NCBI RefSeq assembly: GCF_900115435.1
Contig: NZ_FOWK01000004.1
Span: 124,001 to 188,000, forward strand
Source: Prevotella sp. tf2-5
GTDB lineage: Bacteria > Bacteroidota > Bacteroidia > Bacteroidales > Bacteroidaceae
Reading direction: 5' to 3'
DNA: 64,000 bases
Below the pieces are notes generated by a model. It did not search any database. It worked only from the letters and a program-made list of their open reading frames with translations, and had not been told where the DNA came from. Shown one piece after another: positions 9,237-17,891 of this stretch (positions are counted from its first letter, which is position 1; every line of letters begins with the position of its first letter). Made by a program: the position numbers and the translations under genes.

Positions 9237-11093
9237 ATGACGCTTGAAGAACGACTTTGGAAGACTTTCAATAAAGCATTAGGTATGTACCAGCTCATTG
9301 ACGAGGATGACAAGATTCTTGTCGGTTTGTCTGGAGGAAAAGACTCTCTCTGCTTATTGGAATTTCTTGCCCGCCGTTCTAAGGTGCATGTTCCTCATTT
9401 CACAGTTCATGCGTTACATGTCCGTATGGAGAATATCCAGTATGAGACTGACACCTCCTATCTTCAACGTTTCTGCGATAATCTTGGAGTACCTCTTCAT
9501 ATCGTCACTACGAGTTTTAACTCTCAACCCTCAACGCTACACTCTACACAAAAGAGGAAGCCTGCTTGTTTCCTTTGTTCCTGGCAACGTCGGAAACAGC
9601 TCTTCAATCTCGCACAAGAGCTGGGATGTAATAAAATTGCCTTAGGTCATCATCAGGACGACATCATTCATACGGCATTGATGAACCTCACCTTCCAGGG
9701 ACAGTTCTCGACAATGCCGGCCTGTCTGGAGATGGATAAGATGCCACTGACTATCATTCGTCCGTTATGTCTTTGTGAGGAAGCGGACATCAAAGAATAT
9801 GCGGAACAACAGCACTACGAGAAACAGTTGAAACAGTGTCCCTATGAACACGACACACAACGGACTATGGTTCAGGAACTTTTTGACCGGATGCAACTGA
9901 TGAACAAAGAAGCACGCTATTCCATCTGGAACGCACTGGAAAAAAGTCAGAAACTGATACAACGCGCATCTTTGTTGTTGCTATTACTTTTAGTCTCTGT
10001 GGCTGTCCCTGCACAACGGAAGAAACAGGTCAGACAGAAAATAGAACAACCTTCCGCACATTCTGAGCGACTCCAACGAATGACAATGTCAACACAACAT
10101 ATTATGTTTATCGACAGTGTCGTCTTGCGGAAAGAAGAGTTTCTGAAAGCATATCATCTGTCATCAGAGGCAGGACGTATCGCTCCCTACTCGACCTTCT
10201 TCCCGCAAAAGGAATCTCAGACAATGACGTATATGAATGCCCTGAATAACAGATGTCTATATGCTGAAAACGACAGTTGCATTTACTCGCAAGAACTGCT
10301 TCAGCAACAATGGTCTATGCCAGACACCTTGGCGGGAATTAATACAGACAGACAGCTACGGCATATCTGTTATCCTTTTATAATGCCTGACGGTATGACA
10401 CTCTACTTTGCTGCTGAAGGAGAAGAGAGCATCGGTGGCTACGACCTGTTCATGACCACCTACGATGCGGCAGAGGGACATTTCCTCAAACCAGAGAATA
10501 TCGGTATGCCTTTCAATTCGACTGCCAATGATTATCTGTATGTTATTGACGAATACAACCATCTGGGGTTCTTTGCCTCTGACCGTAACCAGCCGGACAG
10601 TATGGTGTGCGTCTATACGTTCATCCCTGCTGAGAAATACCAACCCTACGATGCAACGAAATACACACCTGAACAGATAATGGCATTTGCACAGATTGCT
10701 GATATCAAAATGACACAGGATGATCAGCAACAATATAACGCGGCACAGAAGCGGTTACGACAAGCTAAGAAGCAACCTGCGCAAAAATCTTATGAGTTCT
10801 CCTTTGTGGTCAATGACCAATTGACGTACCATTATCTCAAGGATTTCAAAGCTGCTGGTAATCAAAAACGCTATCAACAACTCATACAGTTGCAACAACG
10901 TTATGACAAGATCGTACAGGCTTTAGACAAAGCCCGTATGTACTTCCCGAAGGCGACTGCAAATGAACGTCAGGCTCTGTCTCGTGAGATTCTCGATAAT
11001 GAGAAACTGCAGTACGAGTTACATCTTTCCATCCGGCAACAGGAGAAAAATATCCGAAATGCGGAAATTATCTATTTAACTAGAAACAAATAA
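9237..11093 (+). CDS. TtcA-like tRNA thiolation protein fused to an exported repeat-like protein
   Basis: Residues 1-235 are a PP-loop ATPase of the TtcA/TilS group: VGLSGGKDSLCLL at about residue 27, a CxxC (ACFLCSW), then LGHHQDDIIHTALMNL and RPLCLCEEADI. TtcA inserts sulfur at cytidine 32 of tRNA. From about residue 240 the frame continues into a hydrophobic, signal-peptide-like segment (ASLLLLLLLVSVAVPAQ), and then about 350 residues resembling exported PD40/beta-propeller-type proteins (MPDGMTLYFAAEGEESIGGYDLF) with a basic coiled C-terminus. Joining a cytosolic enzyme to an exported protein is odd. Internal ATGs just before the hydrophobic segment could give a separate product, so this may be two genes that lost a stop codon. 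Confidence 0.8.
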   Translation: MTLEERLWKTFNKALGMYQLIDEDDKILVGLSGGKDSLCLLEFLARRSKVHVPHFTVHALHVRMENIQYETDTSYLQRFCDNLGVPLHIVTTSFNSQPSTLHSTQKRKPACFLCSWQRRKQLFNLAQELGCNKIALGHHQDDIIHTALMNLTFQGQFSTMPACLEMDKMPLTIIRPLCLCEEADIKEYAEQQHYEKQLKQCPYEHDTQRTMVQELFDRMQLMNKEARYSIWNALEKSQKLIQRASLLLLLLLVSVAVPAQRKKQVRQKIEQPSAHSERLQRMTMSTQHIMFIDSVVLRKEEFLKAYHLSSEAGRIAPYSTFFPQKESQTMTYMNALNNRCLYAENDSCIYSQELLQQQWSMPDTLAGINTDRQLRHICYPFIMPDGMTLYFAAEGEESIGGYDLFMTTYDAAEGHFLKPENIGMPFNSTANDYLYVIDEYNHLGFFASDRNQPDSMVCVYTFIPAEKYQPYDATKYTPEQIMAFAQIADIKMTQDDQQQYNAAQKRLRQAKKQPAQKSYEFSFVVNDQLTYHYLKDFKAAGNQKRYQQLIQLQQRYDKIVQALDKARMYFPKATANERQALSREILDNEKLQYELHLSIRQQEKNIRNAEIIYLTRNK

Positions 11094-11098
11094 GTCTT

Positions 11099-11974
11099 AT
11101 GAGCAAAAGAGTTTTTCCTGCATCAGAATTGATTATTAATAACGACGGCTCTTGCTTCCATCTGCATCTGAAACCGGAACAATTAGCTGACAAAGTAATC
11201 CTCGTGGGTGATCCTGGACGTGTAGAGACTGTCGCCTCTCATTTCGACTCGAAAGAGTGCGAGGTCAGTAGTCGTGAGTTTCATGCCATCACTGGTACGT
11301 ATCAGGGGAAACGCATCACTGTACAGTCAACGGGTATCGGCTGTGAAAATATCGATATCGTAATGAATGAGCTCGACACCCTTGCGAATGTCGACTATAC
11401 CACCAGAATGGAGAAGGAGGAGCATCGTAGTCTGACGATCGTGCGCATCGGTACCTGTGGCGGCTTACAACCTTTCACACCTACTGGATGCTTCATCGCC
11501 AGCGTCAAGAGTATTGGTTTCGATGGATTGCTGAATTTCTATGCTGGACGTAATGAGGTATGTGACCTCCAACTTGAGAAGGCTTTCAAGGAACACATGC
11601 AGTGGGATCCTGTCAAGGGAGCTCCTTATGTTGCCGTCGCTGACGCTGAACTCATCAACAAAATAGCACAGGACGATATGGTTCGCGGCTATACGATTGC
11701 CTGTGGTGGCTTCTATGGACCACAGGGACGACAACTCCGTGCTCCTATTGCCGATCCTGACCAGAATGCCAAAGTGGAGTCGTTCGAATATGAGGGCATG
11801 AAGGTCTGTAACTTCGAGATGGAGTCCTCCGCCCTCGCTGGTATGGCTTCCCTCTTAGGACATCGTGCGATGACCTGCTGTATGGTCATCGCCAACCGCT
11901 ACACCACTGAGATGAATACGGAGTATAAGAACTCCATTGATACCCTCATACAAAAGGTATTCGACCGCATATAA
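11099..11974 (+). CDS. uridine phosphorylase-like nucleoside phosphorylase
   Basis: A 291-residue member of the PNP/UDP family, which cleaves nucleosides with phosphate to free base and ribose-1-phosphate. Visible hallmarks are KVILVGDPGRVETVASHF near the N-terminus (phosphate-binding GDPGR), IVRIGTCGGLQ, and FEMESSALAGMASLLGHRAMTCC (the E of EMES binds ribose). Bacteroidetes annotations often call this group uridine phosphorylase, but base preference cannot be read from sequence. Its TAA stop shares its last base with the mnmE ATG, indicating tight coupling. Confidence 0.88.
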   Translation: MSKRVFPASELIINNDGSCFHLHLKPEQLADKVILVGDPGRVETVASHFDSKECEVSSREFHAITGTYQGKRITVQSTGIGCENIDIVMNELDTLANVDYTTRMEKEEHRSLTIVRIGTCGGLQPFTPTGCFIASVKSIGFDGLLNFYAGRNEVCDLQLEKAFKEHMQWDPVKGAPYVAVADAELINKIAQDDMVRGYTIACGGFYGPQGRQLRAPIADPDQNAKVESFEYEGMKVCNFEMESSALAGMASLLGHRAMTCCMVIANRYTTEMNTEYKNSIDTLIQKVFDRI

Positions 11975-13320
11975 TGAACGAAACAATCTGCGCACTTGCA
12001 ACGGCTCCCGGTGGAGCTCTCGGCATCATCCGTGTCTCAGGACCTCTGTCTCTTGAGATTCTTTCTCGTATTTTCACCAAGAATCTCTCTGAGGCTCAAC
12101 CCAACACTATCCACTACGGACATATCAAGGATGAAGTTGAGATCATTGATGAGGTAATGGTGAGTATCTTCCGTGCTCCACATTCTTATACAGGGGAAGA
12201 CAGCGCAGAGATTTCTTGTCATGGTTCTCGTTATATATTAAATAAGGTATTAGAATTACTGGTGCAACAGGGTTGTCGAATGGCAGAACCTGGCGAATAT
12301 ACGATGCGAGCCTACCTCAACGGGAAGTTGGATTTAAGTCAGGCTGAGGCAGTTGCCGACCTCATCGCATCCTCCAATCAGGCGACACATCATCTCGCCA
12401 TGAGTCAGCTCAGAGGACATTTCTCATCTGAGCTTGCACAGTTGCGTGCGCAATTGTTGAAACTCACTTCCCTATTGGAACTCGAACTCGACTTCTCTGA
12501 CCATGAGGACTTGGAATTTGCTGACCGGACAGAGCTTGATAAGTTGGCGAAAAATATCAACAAACATATTTCAAAACTTATACACTCTTTTGAGACTGGA
12601 CAGGCTCTCAAACAAGGTATTCCTGTCACTATTATCGGTAAGACTAACGTCGGAAAATCCACTTTGCTGAACCGACTACTGAAAGACGATCGGGCTATCG
12701 TTTCTAACGTACATGGAACTACACGAGACACCATCGAAGACACTATTGACATCAAAGGTGTCACCTTCCGCTTTATCGATACTGCTGGTATCCGACAGAC
12801 TACTGACGAGGTGGAGAAAATTGGTATTGGTCGTACTTACTCTGCTATGGAAAAAGCCCGTATCATCCTTTGGATAATTGACGAGAAACCAACAAATGAA
12901 GAAATAAACGAGATAGCACATCATACTGGAAACAAGAAAGTTATCATTGTAAGAAACAAATCAGACCTAAGCGAAAGCAACGCTCTCACAATTGCTGATT
13001 TTCCTATCATTTCCATTTCCGCAAAACTCGGTACCAATATCGACGCACTAGAGACTGTCATCTATGAAGCTGCAGACATCCCTACCCTCGCCGACTCTGA
13101 CATTATCGTCACCAATGCTCGCCATTATGATGCCCTGACGAGAGCCCAAGAAAGTCTCAATCGTGTCATCAGCAGTCTCCAGGCTCAAGTCCCAGGAGAC
13201 CTTGTCGCAGAGGACCTCCGTCAAGTTCTCTCCGAACTATCCGAAATCACAGGTGAGGGACAAATCACCCCCAACGAAGTGTTAGGAAATATTTTTAAAA
13301 ATTTTTGCGTGGGAAAGTAG
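11974..13320 (+). CDS. mnmE: tRNA modification GTPase MnmE
   Basis: MnmE, with MnmG, makes the 5-carboxymethylaminomethyl group on wobble uridines. The 448-residue sequence has the tetrahydrofolate-binding N-domain (APGGALGIIRVSGP), helical domain, and an inserted Ras-like G domain: G1 GKTNVGKST, G2 region HGTTRDT, G3 DTAGI, G4 NKSD. It ends in the invariant FC-x-GK (FCVGK), where the cysteine is needed for the reaction. The gene is intact, but the accessory element begins immediately after it, so its 3' end is the probable integration site. Confidence 0.97.
   Translation: MNETICALATAPGGALGIIRVSGPLSLEILSRIFTKNLSEAQPNTIHYGHIKDEVEIIDEVMVSIFRAPHSYTGEDSAEISCHGSRYILNKVLELLVQQGCRMAEPGEYTMRAYLNGKLDLSQAEAVADLIASSNQATHHLAMSQLRGHFSSELAQLRAQLLKLTSLLELELDFSDHEDLEFADRTELDKLAKNINKHISKLIHSFETGQALKQGIPVTIIGKTNVGKSTLLNRLLKDDRAIVSNVHGTTRDTIEDTIDIKGVTFRFIDTAGIRQTTDEVEKIGIGRTYSAMEKARIILWIIDEKPTNEEINEIAHHTGNKKVIIVRNKSDLSESNALTIADFPIISISAKLGTNIDALETVIYEAADIPTLADSDIIVTNARHYDALTRAQESLNRVISSLQAQVPGDLVAEDLRQVLSELSEITGEGQITPNEVLGNIFKNFCVGK
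13303..13320 (+). other. candidate attachment site: 3' end of mnmE
   Basis: The last 18 bases of mnmE (ttttgcgtgggaaagtag, encoding FCVGK-stop) mark the boundary between core genome and element. The same gene end is the known target of Salmonella genomic island 1 in proteobacteria. I found no second copy in the window, so the partner site, if any, lies outside. This is inferred from position and from the analogy. Confidence 0.4.
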
Positions 13321-13360
13321 AATGACTAAAACAACTCTGAACAATTTAGAACAACTATTA

Positions 13361-13387
13361 GAAAGTCTCTCATTTTGAGGGACTTTC
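13361..13387 (+). terminator. probable terminator of the mnmE operon
   Basis: GAAAGTC-TCTC, an ATTTT loop, and GAGG-GACTTTC form a stem 40 bases after the mnmE stop, followed by cgtcatttt. The T-tract is short but the position fits. Confidence 0.6.
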
Positions 13388-13497
13388 GTCATTTTAACAC
13401 TTCAAGTTCCTTTTTTGTTTATCCCAGTTTTTCGACCTATTTTTGTACCGTGTTTCTACCGCGAGCAAAAATTGTGCTTTATACAAATGACATTTGT

Positions 13498-13579
13498 TGT
13501 CCCAATTGAGACGCTATGAGACACGTCCCTAAATGTTCGCGACTGTCCCAATTGAGACACCATGAGACACGTTGGGACA
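13498..13579. repeat. two 29-bp direct repeats with an extra inverted half-site
   Basis: A 29-base unit beginning TGTCCCAATTGAGAC and ending ATGAGACACGT occurs at 13498-13526 and 13544-13572. The copies differ at two bases and start 46 bp apart. The second is closed by an inverted TTGGGACA (13572-13579) that pairs with its own TGTCCCAA (13544-13551). The pair lies in the 314-bp gap between mnmE and the HTH-array gene. It may be a binding array for that protein, integrase arm sites or an attachment-proximal element. I see no gene in this gap. Confidence 0.7.
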
Positions 13580-13634
13580 CAATGATACAGAATTAGAGTA
13601 GTAAAAGTAAAATGTATAAACAAAATTTAGTCAA

Positions 13635-15212
13635 ATGGAATATAAGAAAAAATGTCTTTTGTGTGGCAAGTATTACGTCGCTCACACAGTAGAATCACGT
13701 TACTGCAGCAAGAGATGTGTCAATTTAGCATGGAAAGCAAGAACCAGAAAAAAAGAGATCAATCAAAAATTGGAATTGAGGCAAGAAGTGGACTACCATA
13801 ATGCTACAGCAGACTTGAAAAGTGCAGAGTTTCTAACTCCTACCGAGACTGCCCGGCTCCTCCGAATCAGTCGATCTACATTATATCGATATTTATCGTC
13901 CGAAGAAATCAAATGTAGGCAGTTCAAAGGGAAGACCCTGATAAGACGCAAGGATATTGACAAATTATTCGACGAAGCTTTTGAATACAAGCATAACAAA
14001 GCCAAAAAGAGATGGCAACCTGTCAGCGAATATTATACCATGGGAGAAATCGTTGAGAAATACAAGATTAGTCGCAAAACGGTATGGCGAAGATGTGATC
14101 GATTTAACATCCCCAAAATCTACGAAGGTCGAAATACTTTTTTCCCACGAACCGATATAGAGAAGCATTTTGACGAGCTCATAGAAGAATTCGACCCAGA
14201 AGAGTACTACACACCTGATCAAGTCATGGCGAAATATCACATGACACATGCTGCCGTGCTTGTTTTTGCCAGAAGACATAAAGTTCCAAGGATAAATAGA
14301 CAACGTACTGTCTATTATTCAAAAGAATATATTGACAGTATCAAGTCCAAAGTGCAGTCTATCGATTCACTTTATTATACTTCAAGAGAAATAATGGAAA
14401 AATATGGCATAACCAAGACGCAAGTTAAATACTGTTTGCACCGATACAAAATCGACAGCATAAAGAAAGGAAGATTCTCTTTGATAAACCGCGCTAATTT
14501 TGACGAAGTATTCAATGAACGAATGGGTATTCAGAAATCAATCGCAAAGTATCAAGAGAAAGATAAACAAGCCAAGAAAGATAATGGGTTTGAAGAAATT
14601 GTTAAAGGTATTGCTGTTGATCAAGCCCCTGAGCCTATGCCTTACAACGAAGATGATATAACTCCAAACATGAACTTTGGTAAAATAGAAGGATATCTCA
14701 ATGCCGAGCAAATCTCTGAGAAATATAAACTGACAGTTGAGTGGGTTCATTATCTAACACGAAAGAAGCAAATCCCCAGAGTATACAAGTGCGGACTGCT
14801 TTTTTATGACGAAAAGGCCGTGGCGGATGTCTTTAGCAAATATAACTCACCAGAAGGAATTACAGAATGGTACACATCAGATGAGGTAGAGCAAATCTTC
14901 AACATCACATCAGACCAACGAAACAGGTTCAGTCATCGACACAAAATACCAACCAAGAAGGAATATGGTGTAATCTACTATTCTAAATTACATATGGACT
15001 TTGCCAAAAACCCTGGTTCAAAGTATGCAGGTGAATATTACAAGGTTGAAGAAATTATGGAGAAATATCATGTTACCCGTGAAAAGGTATATAGCATTGT
15101 CCGCTATAGAAAGATTCCGAAGGTACGAGACGGTAAGATAGCTCTATTTCTCAAATCAATTGTTGACAAGGAATTTAGTAGTTTACAGGATGAAAATGAA
15201 CAAAAATCATAA
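13635..15212 (+). CDS. DNA-binding protein with a zinc ribbon and seven tandem helix-turn-helix modules
   Basis: A 525-residue protein. The N-terminus carries a zinc-binding pattern (CLLCGKYYVAHTVESRYCSKRC). It is followed by seven repeats of one MerR/excisionase-like winged HTH unit of about 55-65 residues, recognisable from starts such as FLTPTETARLLRISRSTLY, YYTMGEIVEKYKISRKTVW, YYTPDQVMAKYHMTHAAV, YYTSREIMEKYGITKTQV, YLNAEQISEKYKLTVEWV, WYTSDEVEQIFNITSDQR and YYKVEEIMEKYHVTREKV. Such an array suggests binding to a long repetitive DNA site. It is first in the element and next to the integrase, so control of excision or transfer is likely. The 29-bp repeats just upstream are a natural candidate target. 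The function is inferred. Confidence 0.8.
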   Translation: MEYKKKCLLCGKYYVAHTVESRYCSKRCVNLAWKARTRKKEINQKLELRQEVDYHNATADLKSAEFLTPTETARLLRISRSTLYRYLSSEEIKCRQFKGKTLIRRKDIDKLFDEAFEYKHNKAKKRWQPVSEYYTMGEIVEKYKISRKTVWRRCDRFNIPKIYEGRNTFFPRTDIEKHFDELIEEFDPEEYYTPDQVMAKYHMTHAAVLVFARRHKVPRINRQRTVYYSKEYIDSIKSKVQSIDSLYYTSREIMEKYGITKTQVKYCLHRYKIDSIKKGRFSLINRANFDEVFNERMGIQKSIAKYQEKDKQAKKDNGFEEIVKGIAVDQAPEPMPYNEDDITPNMNFGKIEGYLNAEQISEKYKLTVEWVHYLTRKKQIPRVYKCGLLFYDEKAVADVFSKYNSPEGITEWYTSDEVEQIFNITSDQRNRFSHRHKIPTKKEYGVIYYSKLHMDFAKNPGSKYAGEYYKVEEIMEKYHVTREKVYSIVRYRKIPKVRDGKIALFLKSIVDKEFSSLQDENEQKS

Positions 15213-15241
15213 ATATTCACGATTATTCGCAGATTATCGAG

Positions 15242-15280
15242 CGATTATCTGGATAATCGGACTACAATTCAAGAATTTTG
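15242..15280 (+). promoter_or_regulatory. integrase promoter with CGATTATC palindrome
   Basis: CGATTATC-TG-GATAATCG at 15242-15259 is a perfect palindrome. It ends 13 bp before a degenerate -7 box (GAATTTTG, 15273-15280). Additional half-sites (CGATTAT, GATTATCG) lie just upstream at 15219-15240. The same palindrome, with one mismatch, and the same 13-bp gap occur at 17827-17865. Confidence 0.65.
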
Positions 15281-15325
15281 CAGCGTTTTAAATCACTTAA
15301 TATTAACATTATAAAAGTAATAATT

Positions 15326-16525
15326 ATGAAACAAATTTGCAAAACAGTTGTACTTCGCACACGCACAATGAAAAATGGTATGTTGTCTTTTTACTTGGAC
15401 TACTATCCAGGTTTCCGCGACCATCTCTCTATGAAGACTATCCGTCATGAGACGATTGGAATCTACATCTATGAGAACCCGCGTAATAATAGAGAGAAGG
15501 AGTACAACAAGTTGATGACTGAGAAAGCCGAGGCTATACGATGCCGACGCTTTGAATCAATCGTAAACGAACGCTATGACTTCTTTGACAAGACAAAGAT
15601 GAAAGGCGATTTTCTGGCATACTTCAAGACTATTGCAAGAAACAAAAACGAGAAATGGGATTTTGTCTATGCTCATTTTGAGAAGTTTGTTGGCGGCAAA
15701 TGCACCTTTGAGGAAGTTGATTATGACCTTTGCAACAGATTCCGAGACTATCTGATGAATGCCAAAAGTTTAGGGACTGGACACCCTCTCAAGCAGAATT
15801 CTGCAGCAGGCTATTGGGCAACATTCCGTGCATTCTTGAATATTGCCTATAGAAACAAGTTCATCAAAGAGAATCCCAATGATTACCTCGAAAAGATTAA
15901 GACGGTTCCAACAGACAAGGAGACACTGTCACTTGATGAAATCCAAAAGTTGATAGAAACGCCATGCGAAATAGAGGTATTGAAGAAAGCGGTCATCTTC
16001 GATTGTCTTACAGGATTGCGTCGCAGCGATATCCTGCGACTTGAATGGGAGAAAATCTGTGCAACGTCTGATGATTCTCAATATCTTGATATGGCTACTC
16101 AGAAGACTGGAAGTGAGGGATTTATCTTTATCTCTGACAAACTAATGGAGTTTATTGGGCCAAGAGGGAAAGGCCTTGTATTCAAAGGATTTAAACCCTA
16201 CATGACCAATTATCCCATGAAGAAGTGGTTTAAACAAGCTGGAATAACCAAACATGTCACATTCCATGGACTTCGTCACACCGTAGCTTCTAGAATGGTA
16301 GAACTGGGAGTTAATATTCAGACTGTACAACATATCCTTGCTCATCAAAGCATCTCAACAACTCAGATTTATGCTAAACATGCAGATCCACAGTTGAAAG
16401 CCGCTGCAGAATTGATCTCTGAAAAGATATTTGAAAAGGCTGATAATCCTGTAGTGTCTACGGATAAACAATCAGAGGACATAAAAGATTCCAATGTTAC
16501 AATTAAATTGATTGACTTCGAATAA
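15326..16525 (+). CDS. tyrosine recombinase/integrase of the mobilizable element
   Basis: A 399-residue site-specific recombinase that should integrate and excise the element. The N-terminal third is the arm-binding and SAM-like core-binding region typical of Bacteroidetes integrases. The catalytic residues are all visible: Arg232 in LTGLRRSDILRL, His314 and Arg317 in HGLRHTVASRM, His340 in LAHQSIST, and the nucleophile Tyr349 in TQIYAKH. I used the ATG at 15326 (MKQICKT) because a longer upstream start would overlap its own promoter. The gene is complete. A strong hairpin follows it. Confidence 0.93.
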   Translation: MKQICKTVVLRTRTMKNGMLSFYLDYYPGFRDHLSMKTIRHETIGIYIYENPRNNREKEYNKLMTEKAEAIRCRRFESIVNERYDFFDKTKMKGDFLAYFKTIARNKNEKWDFVYAHFEKFVGGKCTFEEVDYDLCNRFRDYLMNAKSLGTGHPLKQNSAAGYWATFRAFLNIAYRNKFIKENPNDYLEKIKTVPTDKETLSLDEIQKLIETPCEIEVLKKAVIFDCLTGLRRSDILRLEWEKICATSDDSQYLDMATQKTGSEGFIFISDKLMEFIGPRGKGLVFKGFKPYMTNYPMKKWFKQAGITKHVTFHGLRHTVASRMVELGVNIQTVQHILAHQSISTTQIYAKHADPQLKAAAELISEKIFEKADNPVVSTDKQSEDIKDSNVTIKLIDFE

Positions 16526-16531
16526 AAAAGT

Positions 16532-16598
16532 AGCCCGACAATATGGAAGATTAGGAAAAAACATGAACAATCCTAAATATTTAACATATTGTCGGGCT
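16532..16598 (+). terminator. nested hairpin after the integrase gene
   Basis: AGCCCGACAATATG (16532-16545) pairs perfectly with CATATTGTCGGGCT (16585-16598). Inside the loop TTAGGA (16551-16556) pairs with TCCTAA (16571-16576). The stem is followed by only three T residues, so it could be a terminator or another structured element. Confidence 0.55.
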
Positions 16599-16657
16599 TT
16601 GAAATGTTAAATTCTGAAGTTTTTCTAATATTTCCTTTTAGTTTCTAAGAAACTTAT

Positions 16658-16665
16658 TATTTTTG
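16658..16665 (+). promoter_or_regulatory. -7 box TATTTTTG
   Basis: A TAnnTTTG element 30 bases before the membrane-protein gene, in otherwise AT-rich sequence. Confidence 0.5.
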
Positions 16666-16694
16666 CCGCCCGAAAACAAAAACAGGATAACAAA

Positions 16695-17792
16695 ATGTTT
16701 AAAAATTTAAGAAATGTATTAAAATGGGTGGCAATAGGCACCTTCATTCATCTACACACGGTATACGACAGTGGTGATTATGCCATTTGGCGAAATCAAA
16801 TGGCCGTGTATATTCCTATTATTTGGGATATGATTAAGTACATCACAGAAATTGTACTCGTATTTTATATCCTATTCGTAGTCTGCAAACTTGATTTTAA
16901 GAAATTTATGCTGGGACCACTTGCTGTTGATATTCCTTTATTAAAACCTTTGAATGAAGCAAGCTCAACTATAATGAATGAATGTATCAACCCACAAAAA
17001 GATAGTGACATAGAAAGAAAGGAAAATGAGCACGAAATCGTTGACAAACCGATTGCTCCTAAAAAAACAATGGAGGATGTAGAAGCTGTGATTGATATTC
17101 CTACAAAACAAGAGCTAGAAAAAACAGAAAAGCCTAAAGACAAAGAGCATGTTCAGGTAAGCCAAGAACCGAAAATGCCTAAAGTTGCAAATACAGTTAT
17201 GGCTCAACACACTACGGACAGCAATTATTCTGGAGTATTGCCTGCTGATGAAGAGCCTGGATATAATCTATATGAAAAAGCCCTTAACGACCTAAAAATG
17301 AGTTACGCTCAATTATACCGAAATCGATTAGAAATATGTGGTAACTATGTTAGAAGTACTTTGGCTAAACACATGGAGTACAAAGACGTGAATACGCTTA
17401 TGACTAATGTTCAAAAATGGCATAATATACAAAATGAACTCAATGAAAAGTTTAAAGAAGATGCAGGGCGGTATAGCGCAAATCAAGATATAGACATCAA
17501 CGAATATAACGATTTCATCTCTGAAATAGAAACCATTCACCAACATAGCAATATTCCCGACAAACAATTGGCGTCGATTGACCTATTTCACTTAGCGTGG
17601 AATATTGGTCAGTGTTTCGGATGGAATGGAAAAAGCAGAGCTATTTTCATTAAAGCATGTTTCCCCCAAAACCTTCAAACGGTAACACTTCTTACAGTTA
17701 AGAATAACCTTAAGAAGCAAGGGTCATGCAAAATTGATTTAAATGACCTCATCAATAAAGATGATAACCAAATTGAAGAGAAAGTTGCATAA
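16695..17792 (+). CDS. membrane-anchored protein of unknown function in the mobilizable element
   Basis: 365 residues, not recognised. The N-terminal 80 residues have a hydrophobic stretch (VLKWVAIGTFIHLHTVY) and a stronger transmembrane helix (YITEIVLVFYILFVVCKL). A long Lys/Glu/Pro-rich spacer (about 100-175) follows. The C-terminal half is a soluble helical region (LYEKALNDLKMSYAQLYRNRLEICGNYV). The final IFIKACFPQNLQTVTLLTVKNNLKKQGSCKID looks like a folded domain. It stands alone between the integrase and the small HTH gene with its own -7 box. A role in the element's maintenance or exclusion is possible, but nothing in the sequence shows it. Confidence 0.75.
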   Translation: MFKNLRNVLKWVAIGTFIHLHTVYDSGDYAIWRNQMAVYIPIIWDMIKYITEIVLVFYILFVVCKLDFKKFMLGPLAVDIPLLKPLNEASSTIMNECINPQKDSDIERKENEHEIVDKPIAPKKTMEDVEAVIDIPTKQELEKTEKPKDKEHVQVSQEPKMPKVANTVMAQHTTDSNYSGVLPADEEPGYNLYEKALNDLKMSYAQLYRNRLEICGNYVRSTLAKHMEYKDVNTLMTNVQKWHNIQNELNEKFKEDAGRYSANQDIDINEYNDFISEIETIHQHSNIPDKQLASIDLFHLAWNIGQCFGWNGKSRAIFIKACFPQNLQTVTLLTVKNNLKKQGSCKIDLNDLINKDDNQIEEKVA

Positions 17793-17826
17793 TAATAATT
17801 AGTTCAAGACTTCTATGATTTTTCTA

Positions 17827-17865
17827 AGATTATATTGATAATCGACCTGCCATTCAGTTCCTTTG
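17827..17865 (+). promoter_or_regulatory. replication-module promoter with CGATTATC-type palindrome
   Basis: GATTATA-TT-GATAATCG (17828-17844) matches the integrase-promoter palindrome with one arm mismatch. It ends 13 bp before TTCCTTTG (17858-17865). ATTCA and CGTTT also align between the two promoters, so both probably answer to one regulator. Confidence 0.65.
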
Positions 17866-17891
17866 CAAGCGTTTATTAAATTTTTTCGAAC

